Positions 1 to 7,999 of a DNA stretch of 64,000 bases are shown here, in pieces. The stretch is from Citrobacter sp. R56 (GTDB lineage Bacteria > Pseudomonadota > Gammaproteobacteria > Enterobacterales > Enterobacteriaceae), in assembly GCF_016811995.1 (NCBI RefSeq), contig NZ_CP069159.1, positions 1,426,001-1,490,000 on the forward strand, given 5' to 3'. The position numbers were made by a program, and so were the translations under genes. The notes under the pieces were generated by a model. It made no database searches. It was not told where the DNA came from and was given only the letters and a program-made list of their open reading frames with translations. Every line of letters starts with the position of its first letter. Position 1 is the first letter of the stretch.

Positions 1-441
1 AAGCGTCATGTTTTCGGCGTTCACCAGAATACGGCCTGTTTTTGTCGAATACACCCGGACTGGCGTTTCGTCGGCGCGCGCCAGCTGCCAGACGTTTTTG
101 ACCCCCGCGCCAGTGGTATCGCCGGGTTTCATATCTTTTACCCAGCGGTAGAGCGGTTTACCGTTGAGTGCCCATTGTTGGGTGCCATCCTCTCGCTTGA
201 TGGCTTCAAGCCCATCGATCGCGGGCGACATCTTTTCCGTGACCCGCAGCGGCGGCCAGTTTTTGCTGCACTCCGCGTCGCAAACGGACATGCCGTTAGC
301 GTCTTTATCAAAGGTATAGAGCGTCATGCTCTCTTTGTTGGTATACACCTTTCCAAGTGACGTATCATGTACGGCGATATCTGCGGCCTGCACGGCACAG
401 GTGGTTCCTGCTAACATCACACTCCAGATGAATTTGTTCAT
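1..441 (-). CDS. Secreted repeat protein (COG4315/PF03640-like), partial
   Basis: The gene runs off the left edge, leaving 147 codons from an ATG at 441. A short N-terminal hydrophobic stretch ending in AVQA-A looks like a signal peptide, so the protein is probably periplasmic. The body carries the family hallmark: a tyrosine-rich strand (LYTFDKDANG), then a Cys pair in SVCDAECSKNWPP, followed by a second repeat unit (PLYRWVKDMKPGDTTG). These repeats are typical of PF03640, whose function is not established. It starts 44 bp after the acfC-like stop on the same strand, so the two may be co-transcribed. The family is recognised by eye, and the C-terminus is outside the window. Confidence 0.75.
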   Translation of the reverse strand, partial: MNKFIWSVMLAGTTCAVQAADIAVHDTSLGKVYTNKESMTLYTFDKDANGMSVCDAECSKNWPPLRVTEKMSPAIDGLEAIKREDGTQQWALNGKPLYRWVKDMKPGDTTGAGVKNVWQLARADETPVRVYSTKTGRILVNAENMTL

Positions 442-485
442 AGCTGTTTCCTGTTGATTGATTGTAGACGGAATTTTCTAACGGG

Positions 486-1280
486 TTATTGCATCCAGCC
501 TTCATGAGCAAAAATTTTGCTCGCCTCCGGGGAGCTCAGGTAACGGACGAAATCCTGGATCTGCGGATCGGCATTTTTCGCGACAGCGATATTCATATCC
601 CGATAGATCCGCCGCTCGGGTTCTATCTCGACCAGAGTGGCCTGATCGGGGTGCGCGAGAGGCCAGTCGCTCCAGGTTATCCAGGCATCGGCCTGGGGTT
701 GCTGAAATGCCTTAAATGCCGCGCCGCTGCCTTTTTCAAACGCAATAATTTTGCTGCGGATGTTTTTGATATCAGCAAGCTGGCCGGTACGTCCGGCGAT
801 ATCCTCCCAGACTCCGGTTCCGGAGGTGTTGTAGACCCCTGCACCTTCGGTGACCACGATGCCGACGTCTTTGTTCAGTAGATCGTTAATTCCCCTGATG
901 TCTTTAGGATTTCCCGGTTTCACCGCAATCACCGAGCGCTGTAAATAGAGGGGCTGTACATCCTTACTTTGAATAAAGGCATACGTTTCCAGAAAAGCGG
1001 TCATCGACTGCTGGGAAGAGCCGAAAATAAGATCGGCATCGTGCTGCGCCTCTTTGCTCCATTTACTTTCCGGTCCATAGATGATCGCAACGTTAACGCC
1101 TGATTGTTTCGACCAGGCGCTGGCGGCTTTTTGCAGCGCAGAGTGCGGACCACCCGGTCCATAGACTTTTATTACGCCATCCTGAGGCTGATGCTGAATG
1201 GAAGGATCGGTAAGCGGTGAGGCAGAAAAAGCCGTAAAACCGGGTAACAGCATTGAAAGGATCAGGTACTTATATTTCAT
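486..1280 (-). CDS. acfC: AcfC-like periplasmic substrate-binding protein
   Basis: This 264-aa protein has a cleavable signal peptide (about residues 1-20, ending AFSAS) and then the type II periplasmic-binding fold of the molybdate/sulfate class. Recognisable segments are VYGPGGPHSALQKAA near residue 40, the YGPESKW segment, and TEGAGVYNTSGTGVWED in the middle. The overall pattern matches the accessory colonization factor AcfC of Vibrio cholerae and its enterobacterial homologues. AcfC is described as a putative sulfate or anion-binding protein, and its true ligand is unproven. No permease or ATPase gene lies beside it, so it is an orphan binding protein here. A 532-bp gene-free stretch lies upstream. 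Confidence 0.75.
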   Translation of the reverse strand: MKYKYLILSMLLPGFTAFSASPLTDPSIQHQPQDGVIKVYGPGGPHSALQKAASAWSKQSGVNVAIIYGPESKWSKEAQHDADLIFGSSQQSMTAFLETYAFIQSKDVQPLYLQRSVIAVKPGNPKDIRGINDLLNKDVGIVVTEGAGVYNTSGTGVWEDIAGRTGQLADIKNIRSKIIAFEKGSGAAFKAFQQPQADAWITWSDWPLAHPDQATLVEIEPERRIYRDMNIAVAKNADPQIQDFVRYLSSPEASKIFAHEGWMQ

Positions 1281-1812
1281 GAGAACTCCAGTAGCGGTGT
1301 GGGTTTACTGGAGAGACGATGCAAAAGCCAAAATGGATGCACCTGAAACAGAATTTTTTGTCGGATGTTTTTCCTTTTCCCTGTGAGATGGGCAAAAGAC
1401 CCGTCAGGGGGCTACGCGTTTATCTGACATGCACAGTGTGGGTGTGTTTTGCATACCCCGAACCTTTACAAAGCCGCAGGCCTGGGGCATGTCTCGCCAC
1501 AATGCGCAGCCGTAATTAAATAGTTGAATAAAATCATGCGGTAAAAATAGGCATTAAAAATGACGGGAGAGAATAATTGTGACTAATGAAAAATGCTAAA
1601 TCATTAAACGATAGGCAATGATTGACGTAAAAAACTGTGTTTACTCTCGGTACTAATGCTTTCATCTTCACTATCAGGTTTCTGTTTTTAGATTGATGAT
1701 GTTTTTTATCATGGCTCAGCGTTTAACTCTGCTTTTGTGTGTGTTGAGTATTTTGAGTGTAATGGTAATAATTTGAAACATTATGTGAATCTTTCATTAG
1801 GAAACCATCTGT
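1281..1812. other. Gene-free stretch between acfC-like gene and small ORF
   Basis: This 532-bp region separates a leftward and a rightward unit, so it must hold both promoters. The right half (about 1520-1800) is distinctly AT-rich. I see no convincing tRNA, IS end or conserved ORF. The short open frames at 1198-1386 and 1319-1519 have no ribosome-binding site or family resemblance. Confidence 0.4.
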
Positions 1813-2040
1813 ATGGCCAGTATATCGCCTTCAAAATTTGACAGTGCCTTTACTTTCACAGGGTTAGATTTTATTGCCAGAAGTATGGTGATGATGGAAA
1901 CCAACGGCACCTATATTTCACTTGCTGCTGTGACCGGTAATATGACCCATGAACAAAAAGAAATCTTAACGGCGCGTTGGGAATATCATCAGAACAGACG
2001 AAATATATCCGGTAATGAGAAGCAAATATCAGCTGAATAA
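1813..2040 (+). CDS. Small protein of unknown function (75 aa)
   Basis: This short frame has a plausible ribosome-binding site (AGGAAA about 9 bp before the ATG) and lies 66 bp upstream of the diguanylate cyclase on the same strand. The protein is soluble-looking. It has a mixed N-terminal half with FTFTGLDFIARSM, followed by a charged helical C-terminal half with MTHEQKEILTARWEYHQNRR. I do not recognise the family. Its position invites the idea that it is translated with, and perhaps modulates, the cyclase, but that is only inference from adjacency. It could also be a spurious frame. Confidence 0.5.
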   Translation: MASISPSKFDSAFTFTGLDFIARSMVMMETNGTYISLAAVTGNMTHEQKEILTARWEYHQNRRNISGNEKQISAE

Positions 2041-2106
2041 ATAGTTTCAGTGAATGTATTACAGACCAATTGTCTCTACAATTAGCCCTATTGATCAGGA
2101 AAGCGC

Positions 2107-3654
2107 GTGCCGTACGGAAAAATTGCCTCATACTGTGGCCATCTTAGCCTGGCCGCAAAGCGGGGTTTACTTCTGCTGTTTATTTTTGTGCAAACGGCAA
2201 TTCTTGCCGGGCATCTTTATTATCAATATACATATATTATGGGTGAGGCTGCCCGTATTCTGCGGAATACTATTTTATTGGAAGCCGAGCGTTTCGAAAC
2301 CAGTCTGGATGCGATGGGGTATCAGGTACGTCTTATCGGCAATGCTTTGTTGCTGAATCACACCGTTACGTCTGAAAATACCAATCGGTTTCTTGATGAA
2401 GAGCTGAAACAAGACTGGCTCGATGGTGTGATCGTGTTCGATGAGAAGGGCGACTTTGTTGCTCAGCGTGCGCTTTTCCCGCTGGAAAACGCACTTAGCG
2501 CATCGACTATCGCGCAGGCCAGCTTTCGCGATAGCCCTCTGTTTAAGCAACTGCGCTACAGTAAAGAGAATGACAGCCTGTTTTACTGGCAGAGTGATGG
2601 AGCGGATCCCAATCTCCACGGGTTTGTGATGTACCATGCTATCCGTGACATCAAAGGAAACTTCCTTGGGGGTGTTGTTGGATATTTCGATGCCGATTCA
2701 ATGGTAGAGATATTCCGAAAACTCAACGATAAAGGTTTTTATCTCGGCTCCGGTGGGGCAATGGTTGTGCTGGATCGTGATAATTATATTCAGCTCACCC
2801 GCGTGGGAGCCGGTGTTACAGCGGGTCCGCTTCATTTCTACCCTTACCTCAAGGAGGTCATGAAATATTCCTCCGATTCGGCTCAGACCAATCAATATAT
2901 ATCGCCTATTGACGGTACCCCACGCATGGGGGTATTCCTCAATTTGAGTCATCATAAATGGGTGATGGCTGCGGGACTTGCGGAACATGAGATCCTTCAT
3001 GGCTGGTATTTGCAGGTCTTTTGTTCGGTCATGGCGCTTATTGCCATCATCATAACGCAGTGGTCATTGTTGAATTATATGCATGCGAATTCCCTGCAAC
3101 GGGCGCAACTTGTCAAAGACGCTCTGCGTGATCCTCTGACCGGTTTGGCAAACCGCCGCTATTTTGACGAACAAGTCCGGAATATCTGTCGTGTGGTGAG
3201 CCATCAGCGACAATCATTGTGTGTGCTGAACATCGATTTGGACTATTTCAAAAGGATCAATGACAACTTCGGTCACAGTGGGGGAGATGAGGTACTCCGG
3301 TGTGTAGGGCAAATATTACCGGGATTGGTACGGGGAAATGATATTGTCGCCCGACTTGGCGGTGAAGAGTTTGTTGTGGTGATGCCATTTACAGAACCTG
3401 AATACGCCGAAGAGGTGGCCGAACGCATCCGTATCAATTTCGCGCGTCAGGAGGTGAATTTCCATGGCCGTAAGATTCAATTCACGGCAAGTTTTGGTCT
3501 TGCACAGATGACGCCTGATGAACTGAACGCCAGTGAGGGTTTCCAGGCGACGCTTGACAGAGCCGATCAGGCGCTTTACCGCGCGAAACGGGAAGGGCGT
3601 AACCGGGTCTGCGTGGCGAGCAAAAATCGGCAACTCATTCTGTATCCAGCTTAG
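2107..3654 (+). CDS. Membrane diguanylate cyclase with periplasmic sensor (GGDEF)
   Basis: This 515-aa protein probably makes cyclic di-GMP from two GTP. The chosen start is GTG at 2107 (AGGAAA upstream), because it keeps the first membrane helix (about residues 16-36) intact; later ATG codons would delete it. Residues about 37-298 form an extracytoplasmic domain resembling dCache-type sensors. A second helix lies at about 302-325. The GGDEF domain follows, beginning DALRDPLTGLANRR. The active-site motif is GGEEF at 418-422, and RGND at 409-412 lies exactly five residues before it, the arrangement of the RxxD inhibitory site. The enzyme is therefore expected to be active and product-inhibited. 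Its ligand is unknown. Confidence 0.9.
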   Translation: MPYGKIASYCGHLSLAAKRGLLLLFIFVQTAILAGHLYYQYTYIMGEAARILRNTILLEAERFETSLDAMGYQVRLIGNALLLNHTVTSENTNRFLDEELKQDWLDGVIVFDEKGDFVAQRALFPLENALSASTIAQASFRDSPLFKQLRYSKENDSLFYWQSDGADPNLHGFVMYHAIRDIKGNFLGGVVGYFDADSMVEIFRKLNDKGFYLGSGGAMVVLDRDNYIQLTRVGAGVTAGPLHFYPYLKEVMKYSSDSAQTNQYISPIDGTPRMGVFLNLSHHKWVMAAGLAEHEILHGWYLQVFCSVMALIAIIITQWSLLNYMHANSLQRAQLVKDALRDPLTGLANRRYFDEQVRNICRVVSHQRQSLCVLNIDLDYFKRINDNFGHSGGDEVLRCVGQILPGLVRGNDIVARLGGEEFVVVMPFTEPEYAEEVAERIRINFARQEVNFHGRKIQFTASFGLAQMTPDELNASEGFQATLDRADQALYRAKREGRNRVCVASKNRQLILYPA

Positions 3655-3851
3655 CCGAGAGAGTCGGCACAATATGGCGGGAAATAACGCATCAGGAAGG
3701 GTATTACAACCGCTGCGAGAACAAACCCGCTTACGAGCCAGTATTGATAGATCCCACTCTCAGCGCTAATTCCAAAATCCTAATCCAGACCGACATGCCG
3801 TATCCGCTTCTTGCGCAGGTTTACGGCTGCGGTCTTTTCGCGTTTCGTCAT
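3651..3851 (-). pseudogene. Small membrane-protein frame interrupted by an amber codon
   Basis: Reading leftward from an ATG at 3851, a basic N-terminus (MTKREKTAAVNLRKKRIRH) is followed by an in-frame TAG at 3780-3782. The frame then stays open through DFGISAESGIYQYW and a clear hydrophobic helix (LVSGFVLAAVVIPFLM) to a TAA at 3651-3653. The stop overlaps the end of the convergent diguanylate cyclase gene. Without the TAG this would be a 66-residue single-span membrane protein. I do not recognise it. It may be a decayed gene, a sequencing error, or coincidence. It sits at the left junction of the GC-rich block. Confidence 0.3.
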
Positions 3852-3863
3852 TATCCGTCGCTG

Positions 3864-4922
3864 TTATTCAGGTGATGAATATAAACATTCCGTAGCTGTC
3901 TGGATGGCCCTGGGGACTTTGCTGTGGCGAGAGCGCCAGGTCGCGGGAGGCATACCGAACTGGGCACTGAACCAGCGCGTGAAGGAGCTGGGCATGGAGT
4001 AGCCGAGCATGTCGGCGATGTGACCAAGGGAGTAGCCTGGATTCTGCAGGTAACGGATCACCAGGTCGCGTCGCACATCATTGATAAGCTCGCTGAAGGT
4101 GGCGCCGCTCTCTTCCAGATGGCGTTGCAGGGTACGCACATTCATCCCCAGGGTACGGGAGATCTGCTCTATGGTGGCGCGCCCCATCGGCAGACGCAGG
4201 TAGATCGACTTGCGCACGTCGAACATCAGGGACTGGTGGTTTTCCACCAGCAGGGAGTCGAGGTAGTTGCGCGCGTGGAGAGCCATGGCCTTATTGGCCA
4301 GCGGGTTGGCGATGTCCAGATCGGCAGCCTGACAGACAATTCCATTGAATTCGCTGCCAAACTCCACCTTGCAACCGAATATGCGTTTGTGGACGGAGAG
4401 ATCCGTCGGCGCAGGATGAGTGAAATTGACGCTGATAGGACGCCAGTTTGCGCCAACACCGACCTGAGCGGCGCAGAAGCGGTACATAACACCGACCGCC
4501 AGCTCGCTGGCATGGCGTGACGCGGTGGGGATGTCGGTGATCACCTCCTCGCGAATGATGACCATCTTACCCGCCTCCTCGATGTAGATTGCCAGCGAGT
4601 CATTGCACAGCTGGCGATACTGCACTATCCCCTGCAGCGCATCACGCAGGGTGGGCAGGTGGCTGAGCAGCAGACTTATCTCGCCAAAGTCCGACAGATG
4701 ACGATGTTCCGCCATCCGTAGGCCCAGGGTATCGCATCCGCTGACGAGGGCAGACTGCTCGATCAGCTTGATGGCGGTAGAGACGGGGATGCGTTGATTG
4801 GGCATCCCCAGGATGGATGTACTAAGCCCCACCTGCGCTAATAAGTGCTGGGTATTGAGACCGAGTTGACGGGTGACGTCCAGATAATTGGTGAGGATGG
4901 CGGCTCTGGCTAAGACAGTCAT
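3864..4922 (-). CDS. AraC-family transcriptional regulator with N-terminal Arabinose_bd-type domain
   Basis: This 352-aa regulator has an N-terminal effector domain (about residues 15-205) of the kind found in OruR/ArgR-like AraC members. Landmarks are LGMPNQRIPVSTAIKLIEQ and LRMAEHRHLSDFGEISLL. The C-terminal double helix-turn-helix (about 240-335) contains ATIEQISRTLGMNVRTLQRHL and the AraC signature GYSLGHIADMLGYSMPSSFTRWF. It is divergent from, and 287 bp away from, the hydrolase gene that opens the catabolic set, which is the usual layout for a local activator. It is the likely binder of the repeated motif at 5091-5106 and 7892-7923. The inducer is unknown. Confidence 0.88.
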   Translation of the reverse strand: MTVLARAAILTNYLDVTRQLGLNTQHLLAQVGLSTSILGMPNQRIPVSTAIKLIEQSALVSGCDTLGLRMAEHRHLSDFGEISLLLSHLPTLRDALQGIVQYRQLCNDSLAIYIEEAGKMVIIREEVITDIPTASRHASELAVGVMYRFCAAQVGVGANWRPISVNFTHPAPTDLSVHKRIFGCKVEFGSEFNGIVCQAADLDIANPLANKAMALHARNYLDSLLVENHQSLMFDVRKSIYLRLPMGRATIEQISRTLGMNVRTLQRHLEESGATFSELINDVRRDLVIRYLQNPGYSLGHIADMLGYSMPSSFTRWFSAQFGMPPATWRSRHSKVPRAIQTATECLYSSPE

Positions 4923-5090
4923 AGTGCAGCTTCCTTAAGTTATTAATCTGTGTCGTGAATAATTGGTTAGCATTTACTTAGCAGTCATGTAACAAAATTG
5001 AAAGTTTTATGGTTGTATTTTGCAACATAGATGCTTCACTTATTTGGGGAAGTGGGGTAGGCAGGCGCGGGCCGTAGTCTTGTTTGCCAG

Positions 5091-5106
5091 TGTCGTAAAA
5101 TGAAAA
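5091..5106 (+). promoter_or_regulatory. Candidate operator, motif TGTCG-N4-ATGAAAA (copy 1)
   Basis: This motif lies in the divergent promoter region between the AraC-type regulator and the hydrolase gene, 104 bp before the hydrolase ATG. The same TGTCG-N4-ATGAAAA arrangement recurs at 7905-7920, upstream of the second group of genes. Both copies are in non-coding DNA of the same gene set. Recognition by the adjacent AraC-type regulator is inferred. Confidence 0.4.
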
Positions 5107-5209
5107 ATCGATGACGTCAAAAGTAAAGCAACGTGAAAGTTGGGGCTTTAGTGTTGCTCCCGAGGCGCTGGCCCTTAGCCGGACCCGTATGGAGAGTAAG
5201 GAAAGTCAT

Positions 5210-5776
5210 ATGGATAAATTACATACCAGGGCGACAGTGCTGATCGTCCCCGGATTGCGCGAGCATGTGGCGGAACACTGGCAGACGCATCTGGCGGCCA
5301 GTCTGGCCAGGGTGCGTTCAGTGTCTCCTCTGACCCAGGATAAGCTCAATTGCCGGGCTCGTGTCGGGGCCATTGCACAGGAACTGGCGCAGATCGACGG
5401 CCCGGTTATCCTGGTGGCGCACAGTGCCGGTGTATTGATGACGGTGCACTGGGCGCAGCAGCATCAGCACCAAATCAAAGGCGCCCTGCTGGTCACTCCC
5501 CCGGATCTTAACGCCAACTGGCCGGCCCAATACCCGAGCAAGGAGACCTTGCAGGCCGGTGGATGGTGCCCGTTACCGCGCACGCGGTTGCCGTTTCCCA
5601 GCCTGGTGGCCCTCAGCAACAACGATCCCCTGGCCAGCGCCGACGCGGTGCGTGCCATGGCGACCGACTGGGGCAGCGATGTTGTTGAGTTGGGCTCCGT
5701 GGGCCACCTCAATCCGGCGAGCGGCTTCGGTCCCTGGCCACAGGGGCTGGATCTGGTGCGTCGCCTAGACACCTGA
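5210..5776 (+). CDS. RBBP9/YdeN-family serine alpha/beta hydrolase
   Basis: I use the ATG at 5210, preceded by GGAAAG, rather than the in-frame ATG at 5111, which has no clear ribosome-binding site and would add 33 residues foreign to the family. The resulting 188-aa length is typical. The protein opens with the strand VLIVPGL and carries the nucleophile Ser72 in AHSAG. The family-typical block GHLNPASGFGPWPQG supplies the catalytic His166, and the acid is probably in LSNNDPLAS. Members hydrolyse small esters or amides of mostly unknown identity. It is the first gene of the rightward catabolic set, so release of an acid from an ester or amide precursor is a reasonable guess. Confidence 0.85.
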   Translation: MDKLHTRATVLIVPGLREHVAEHWQTHLAASLARVRSVSPLTQDKLNCRARVGAIAQELAQIDGPVILVAHSAGVLMTVHWAQQHQHQIKGALLVTPPDLNANWPAQYPSKETLQAGGWCPLPRTRLPFPSLVALSNNDPLASADAVRAMATDWGSDVVELGSVGHLNPASGFGPWPQGLDLVRRLDT

Positions 5777-5916
5777 GGCTCATGTTCAGCGACTATTGAT
5801 ATTCAGGGAAGCGGGTTGGGCAGTGAGCCGCCAGCTTCCTGTCCAGAGGGCAGAGGTTAACCTTCCTCTGCCATTGCAATCTTACCGAGCAGATAATGCG
5901 CCAGGGAGTCACCTGC

Positions 5917-7578
5917 ATGGTGAAGACAAGAATCATACCGTCAGCGCAGGGAGCCCATGCTTATCCGTTGCTGATCAAGAGCCTGCTGCTGTCGGGCGGG
6001 CGTTATCACCCCGAGCGAGAAATCGTCTACGCCGATAAGCTGCGTTACGACTATCGCACCCTCAGACAACGTATCCACCGTCTGGCAAACATGCTGACCA
6101 CGGCCGGTGTTAAGCCCGGTGACACCGTCGCTCTGCTGGACTGGGACAGCCATCGCGCCCTTGAGTGTTTCTTCGCCGTGCCCATGATGGGTGCCGTGCT
6201 GCACACGGTCAACGTCCGCTTCTCGGCGGATCAACTTGCCTACACCATGAATCATGCCGAGGATCACCTGGTGCTGGTGCACGACGACTTCTTGCCGGTG
6301 ATTGAGTCGCTGGCGGAGACGCTGACCACGGTTCGGGGCTACATCCAGCTCAGTGACGACGGGGGGAAGGAGACCAGTCTGCCGGTGCTGGGGGAATATG
6401 AGACCCTGCTGGCTGCGGCAGGGGATCACTTCGACTTCCCCGATTTCGATGAAAACTCGATGGCCACCCTGTTCTACACCACGGGCACCACGGGCGACCC
6501 CAAGGGCGTCTACTTCAGCCATCGCCAACTGGTGCTGCACACTCTCAACGAACTGGGAACTCTGGCGGCTAACGAAGGGCAGTCGCTGCTGCGTTCGAAC
6601 GATGTCTACATGCCGATCACCCCCATGTTTCATGTCCACGCCTGGGGCGCCCCCTATGTGGCGACGATGCTGGGGGTAAAACAGGTCTACCCCGGTCGTT
6701 ACGAACCCAACAAGCTGGTACGTCTCTATCGCGACGAGGGGGTGACCTTCTCGCACTGTGTGCCGACCATCTTGCAGATGATCCTCGAGTGCGGCGAAAG
6801 CGCGCAGACCGACCTGTCGGGATGGAAGATGCTGCTGGGCGGCAGTGCGCTGTCTCTCGGGCTGGCGACGCAGGCACACCGCAAGGGCATACGTATCCAC
6901 GCAGGCTATGGCATGTCGGAGACCTGCCCACTCCTCTGTCTGACCCACCTGAGCGATGCAGAGCTGACCCTGCCCATGGAGGAGCAACTGCCCCTGCGGA
7001 TCCGCACAGGTCTGCCCGTCCCGCTGGTGGATCTGCGCATCGTCGATGGCGAAGGTCGGGAGGTGGTGCAGGATGGCGAGGCGCTGGGCGAGATAGTGGT
7101 ACGAGCACCCTGGTTGACTCAGGGGTATCTGAAGGAACCCGAAAAAGGAGCTGAGCTATGGAGCGGCGGTTGGCTACATACCGGCGATATGGCCTCGATC
7201 GATCCCCATGGGATAGTAGAGATCAAGGATCGCATCAAAGACGTGATCAAGACGGGCGGGGAGTGGATAAGCTCGCTGACGCTGGAGAGTCTCATCAGCT
7301 CCCACGCGGCGGTCAGATCGGTGGCCGTTATCGGGATCCCGGATGAGCAGTGGGGAGAACGCCCCCTGGCGCTGGTGGTTTGCAAGGAAGGGGAGTTCCT
7401 GGAGCCGCAGGCCATAGCGGCGCATCTGCAAGGGTTCGTCGACAGCGGACGCATCAATAAATGGGCTATCCCCCGGCAGATCCGGATAGTCGCGGATATT
7501 CCCAAAACCAGTGTTGGTAAGATCAACAAGCGGCTGATCCGGGAAATCGAAATCAGCGACGGGAAGGAAAGCATTTGA
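5917..7578 (+). CDS. AMP-forming acyl-CoA ligase (medium-chain, AlkK/FadD-like)
   Basis: This enzyme activates a carboxylic acid with ATP and CoA to an acyl-CoA. The start at 5917 has GGGAG at good spacing; an ATG seven codons earlier (5896) does not. The 553-aa protein has every core motif of the ANL superfamily: the phosphate loop TGTTGDPKG at 189-197, GYGMSE at 330-335, GWLHTGD ending at Asp424, the hinge region KDRIKDVIKTGGEWIS, and the catalytic C-terminal Lys535 in SVGKINK. Overall the pattern resembles medium- and long-chain fatty acid ligases such as AlkK. Within the cluster it could activate the growth substrate or a product acid. A 140-bp gap separates it from the hydrolase gene. 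Confidence 0.88.
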   Translation: MVKTRIIPSAQGAHAYPLLIKSLLLSGGRYHPEREIVYADKLRYDYRTLRQRIHRLANMLTTAGVKPGDTVALLDWDSHRALECFFAVPMMGAVLHTVNVRFSADQLAYTMNHAEDHLVLVHDDFLPVIESLAETLTTVRGYIQLSDDGGKETSLPVLGEYETLLAAAGDHFDFPDFDENSMATLFYTTGTTGDPKGVYFSHRQLVLHTLNELGTLAANEGQSLLRSNDVYMPITPMFHVHAWGAPYVATMLGVKQVYPGRYEPNKLVRLYRDEGVTFSHCVPTILQMILECGESAQTDLSGWKMLLGGSALSLGLATQAHRKGIRIHAGYGMSETCPLLCLTHLSDAELTLPMEEQLPLRIRTGLPVPLVDLRIVDGEGREVVQDGEALGEIVVRAPWLTQGYLKEPEKGAELWSGGWLHTGDMASIDPHGIVEIKDRIKDVIKTGGEWISSLTLESLISSHAAVRSVAVIGIPDEQWGERPLALVVCKEGEFLEPQAIAAHLQGFVDSGRINKWAIPRQIRIVADIPKTSVGKINKRLIREIEISDGKESI

Positions 7579-7999
7579 GTGTTCAGCCGGGGACTCACCC
7601 TCCCCGCGCGGATACTGATATTGCCCCTACGCAACCTATGCATCCATTCTATGCCGCCCTCGGTGAAGATCCTGTCGGCGGCGCACTCCAGTGACCAGTC
7701 AATACCGTTCGCCGCCAACGAACTTATGGCCCGCCTTGTCTTTTTTTATCAAATTCAAACGATTGCCTTTTAAAAAAACCATTTTGACGGTTGTCCCTGG
7801 GGCAAGGAAAACTGTCGCAAGGCGGTAACACGAAGTCAGTTTTGGTGGTTTCCCTCCCGCTAAGACAATGAATTCAGGGCGATAGTCACGAGATGAAAAG
7901 CGGCTGTCGCCGGATGAAAAGCGTAGGTTTACGTCATCTCCTAGATTCAATTCAGTTCGAGGCATTTTGCTCACATCAAAGACGAGTTGGAGAACAGAG
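7579..7999. other. 421-bp intergenic region with candidate internal promoter
   Basis: This is the largest gap inside the catabolic set. It splits it into hydrolase-ligase and oxidoreductase-dioxygenase-BKACE-carrier-ferredoxin groups. The left third is GC-rich like the genes and may contain remnants of coding sequence. The middle (about 7740-7790) is AT-rich and could hold a promoter. The right part contains the direct repeat at 7892-7923. No credible gene is visible. Confidence 0.45.
7892..7923 (+). promoter_or_regulatory. Direct repeat GATGAAAAGCG x2, 21-bp periodicity (candidate AraC-type operator, copy 2)
   Basis: GATGAAAAGCG occurs at 7892-7902 and again, identically, at 7913-7923. The starts are 21 bp apart, which is two helical turns. 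AraC-family proteins typically bind tandem half-sites with this periodicity. The second half also belongs to the longer motif TGTCG-N4-ATGAAAA (7905-7920) shared with 5091-5106. The repeat lies 77-108 bp upstream of the oxidoreductase ATG, a suitable place for an activator. No binding evidence is available. Confidence 0.45.

Noticed and set aside
5941-6987. 348-codon minus-strand frame opposite the acyl-CoA ligase
   Set aside because: Long antisense frames are common in GC-rich DNA. All ligase motifs are on the plus strand, and this frame shows none.
7119-7718. 199-codon minus-strand frame overlapping the end of the ligase gene and the following spacer
   Set aside because: Most of it is ligase antisense. 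The N-terminal part in the spacer is suggestive but matches no family I can name.
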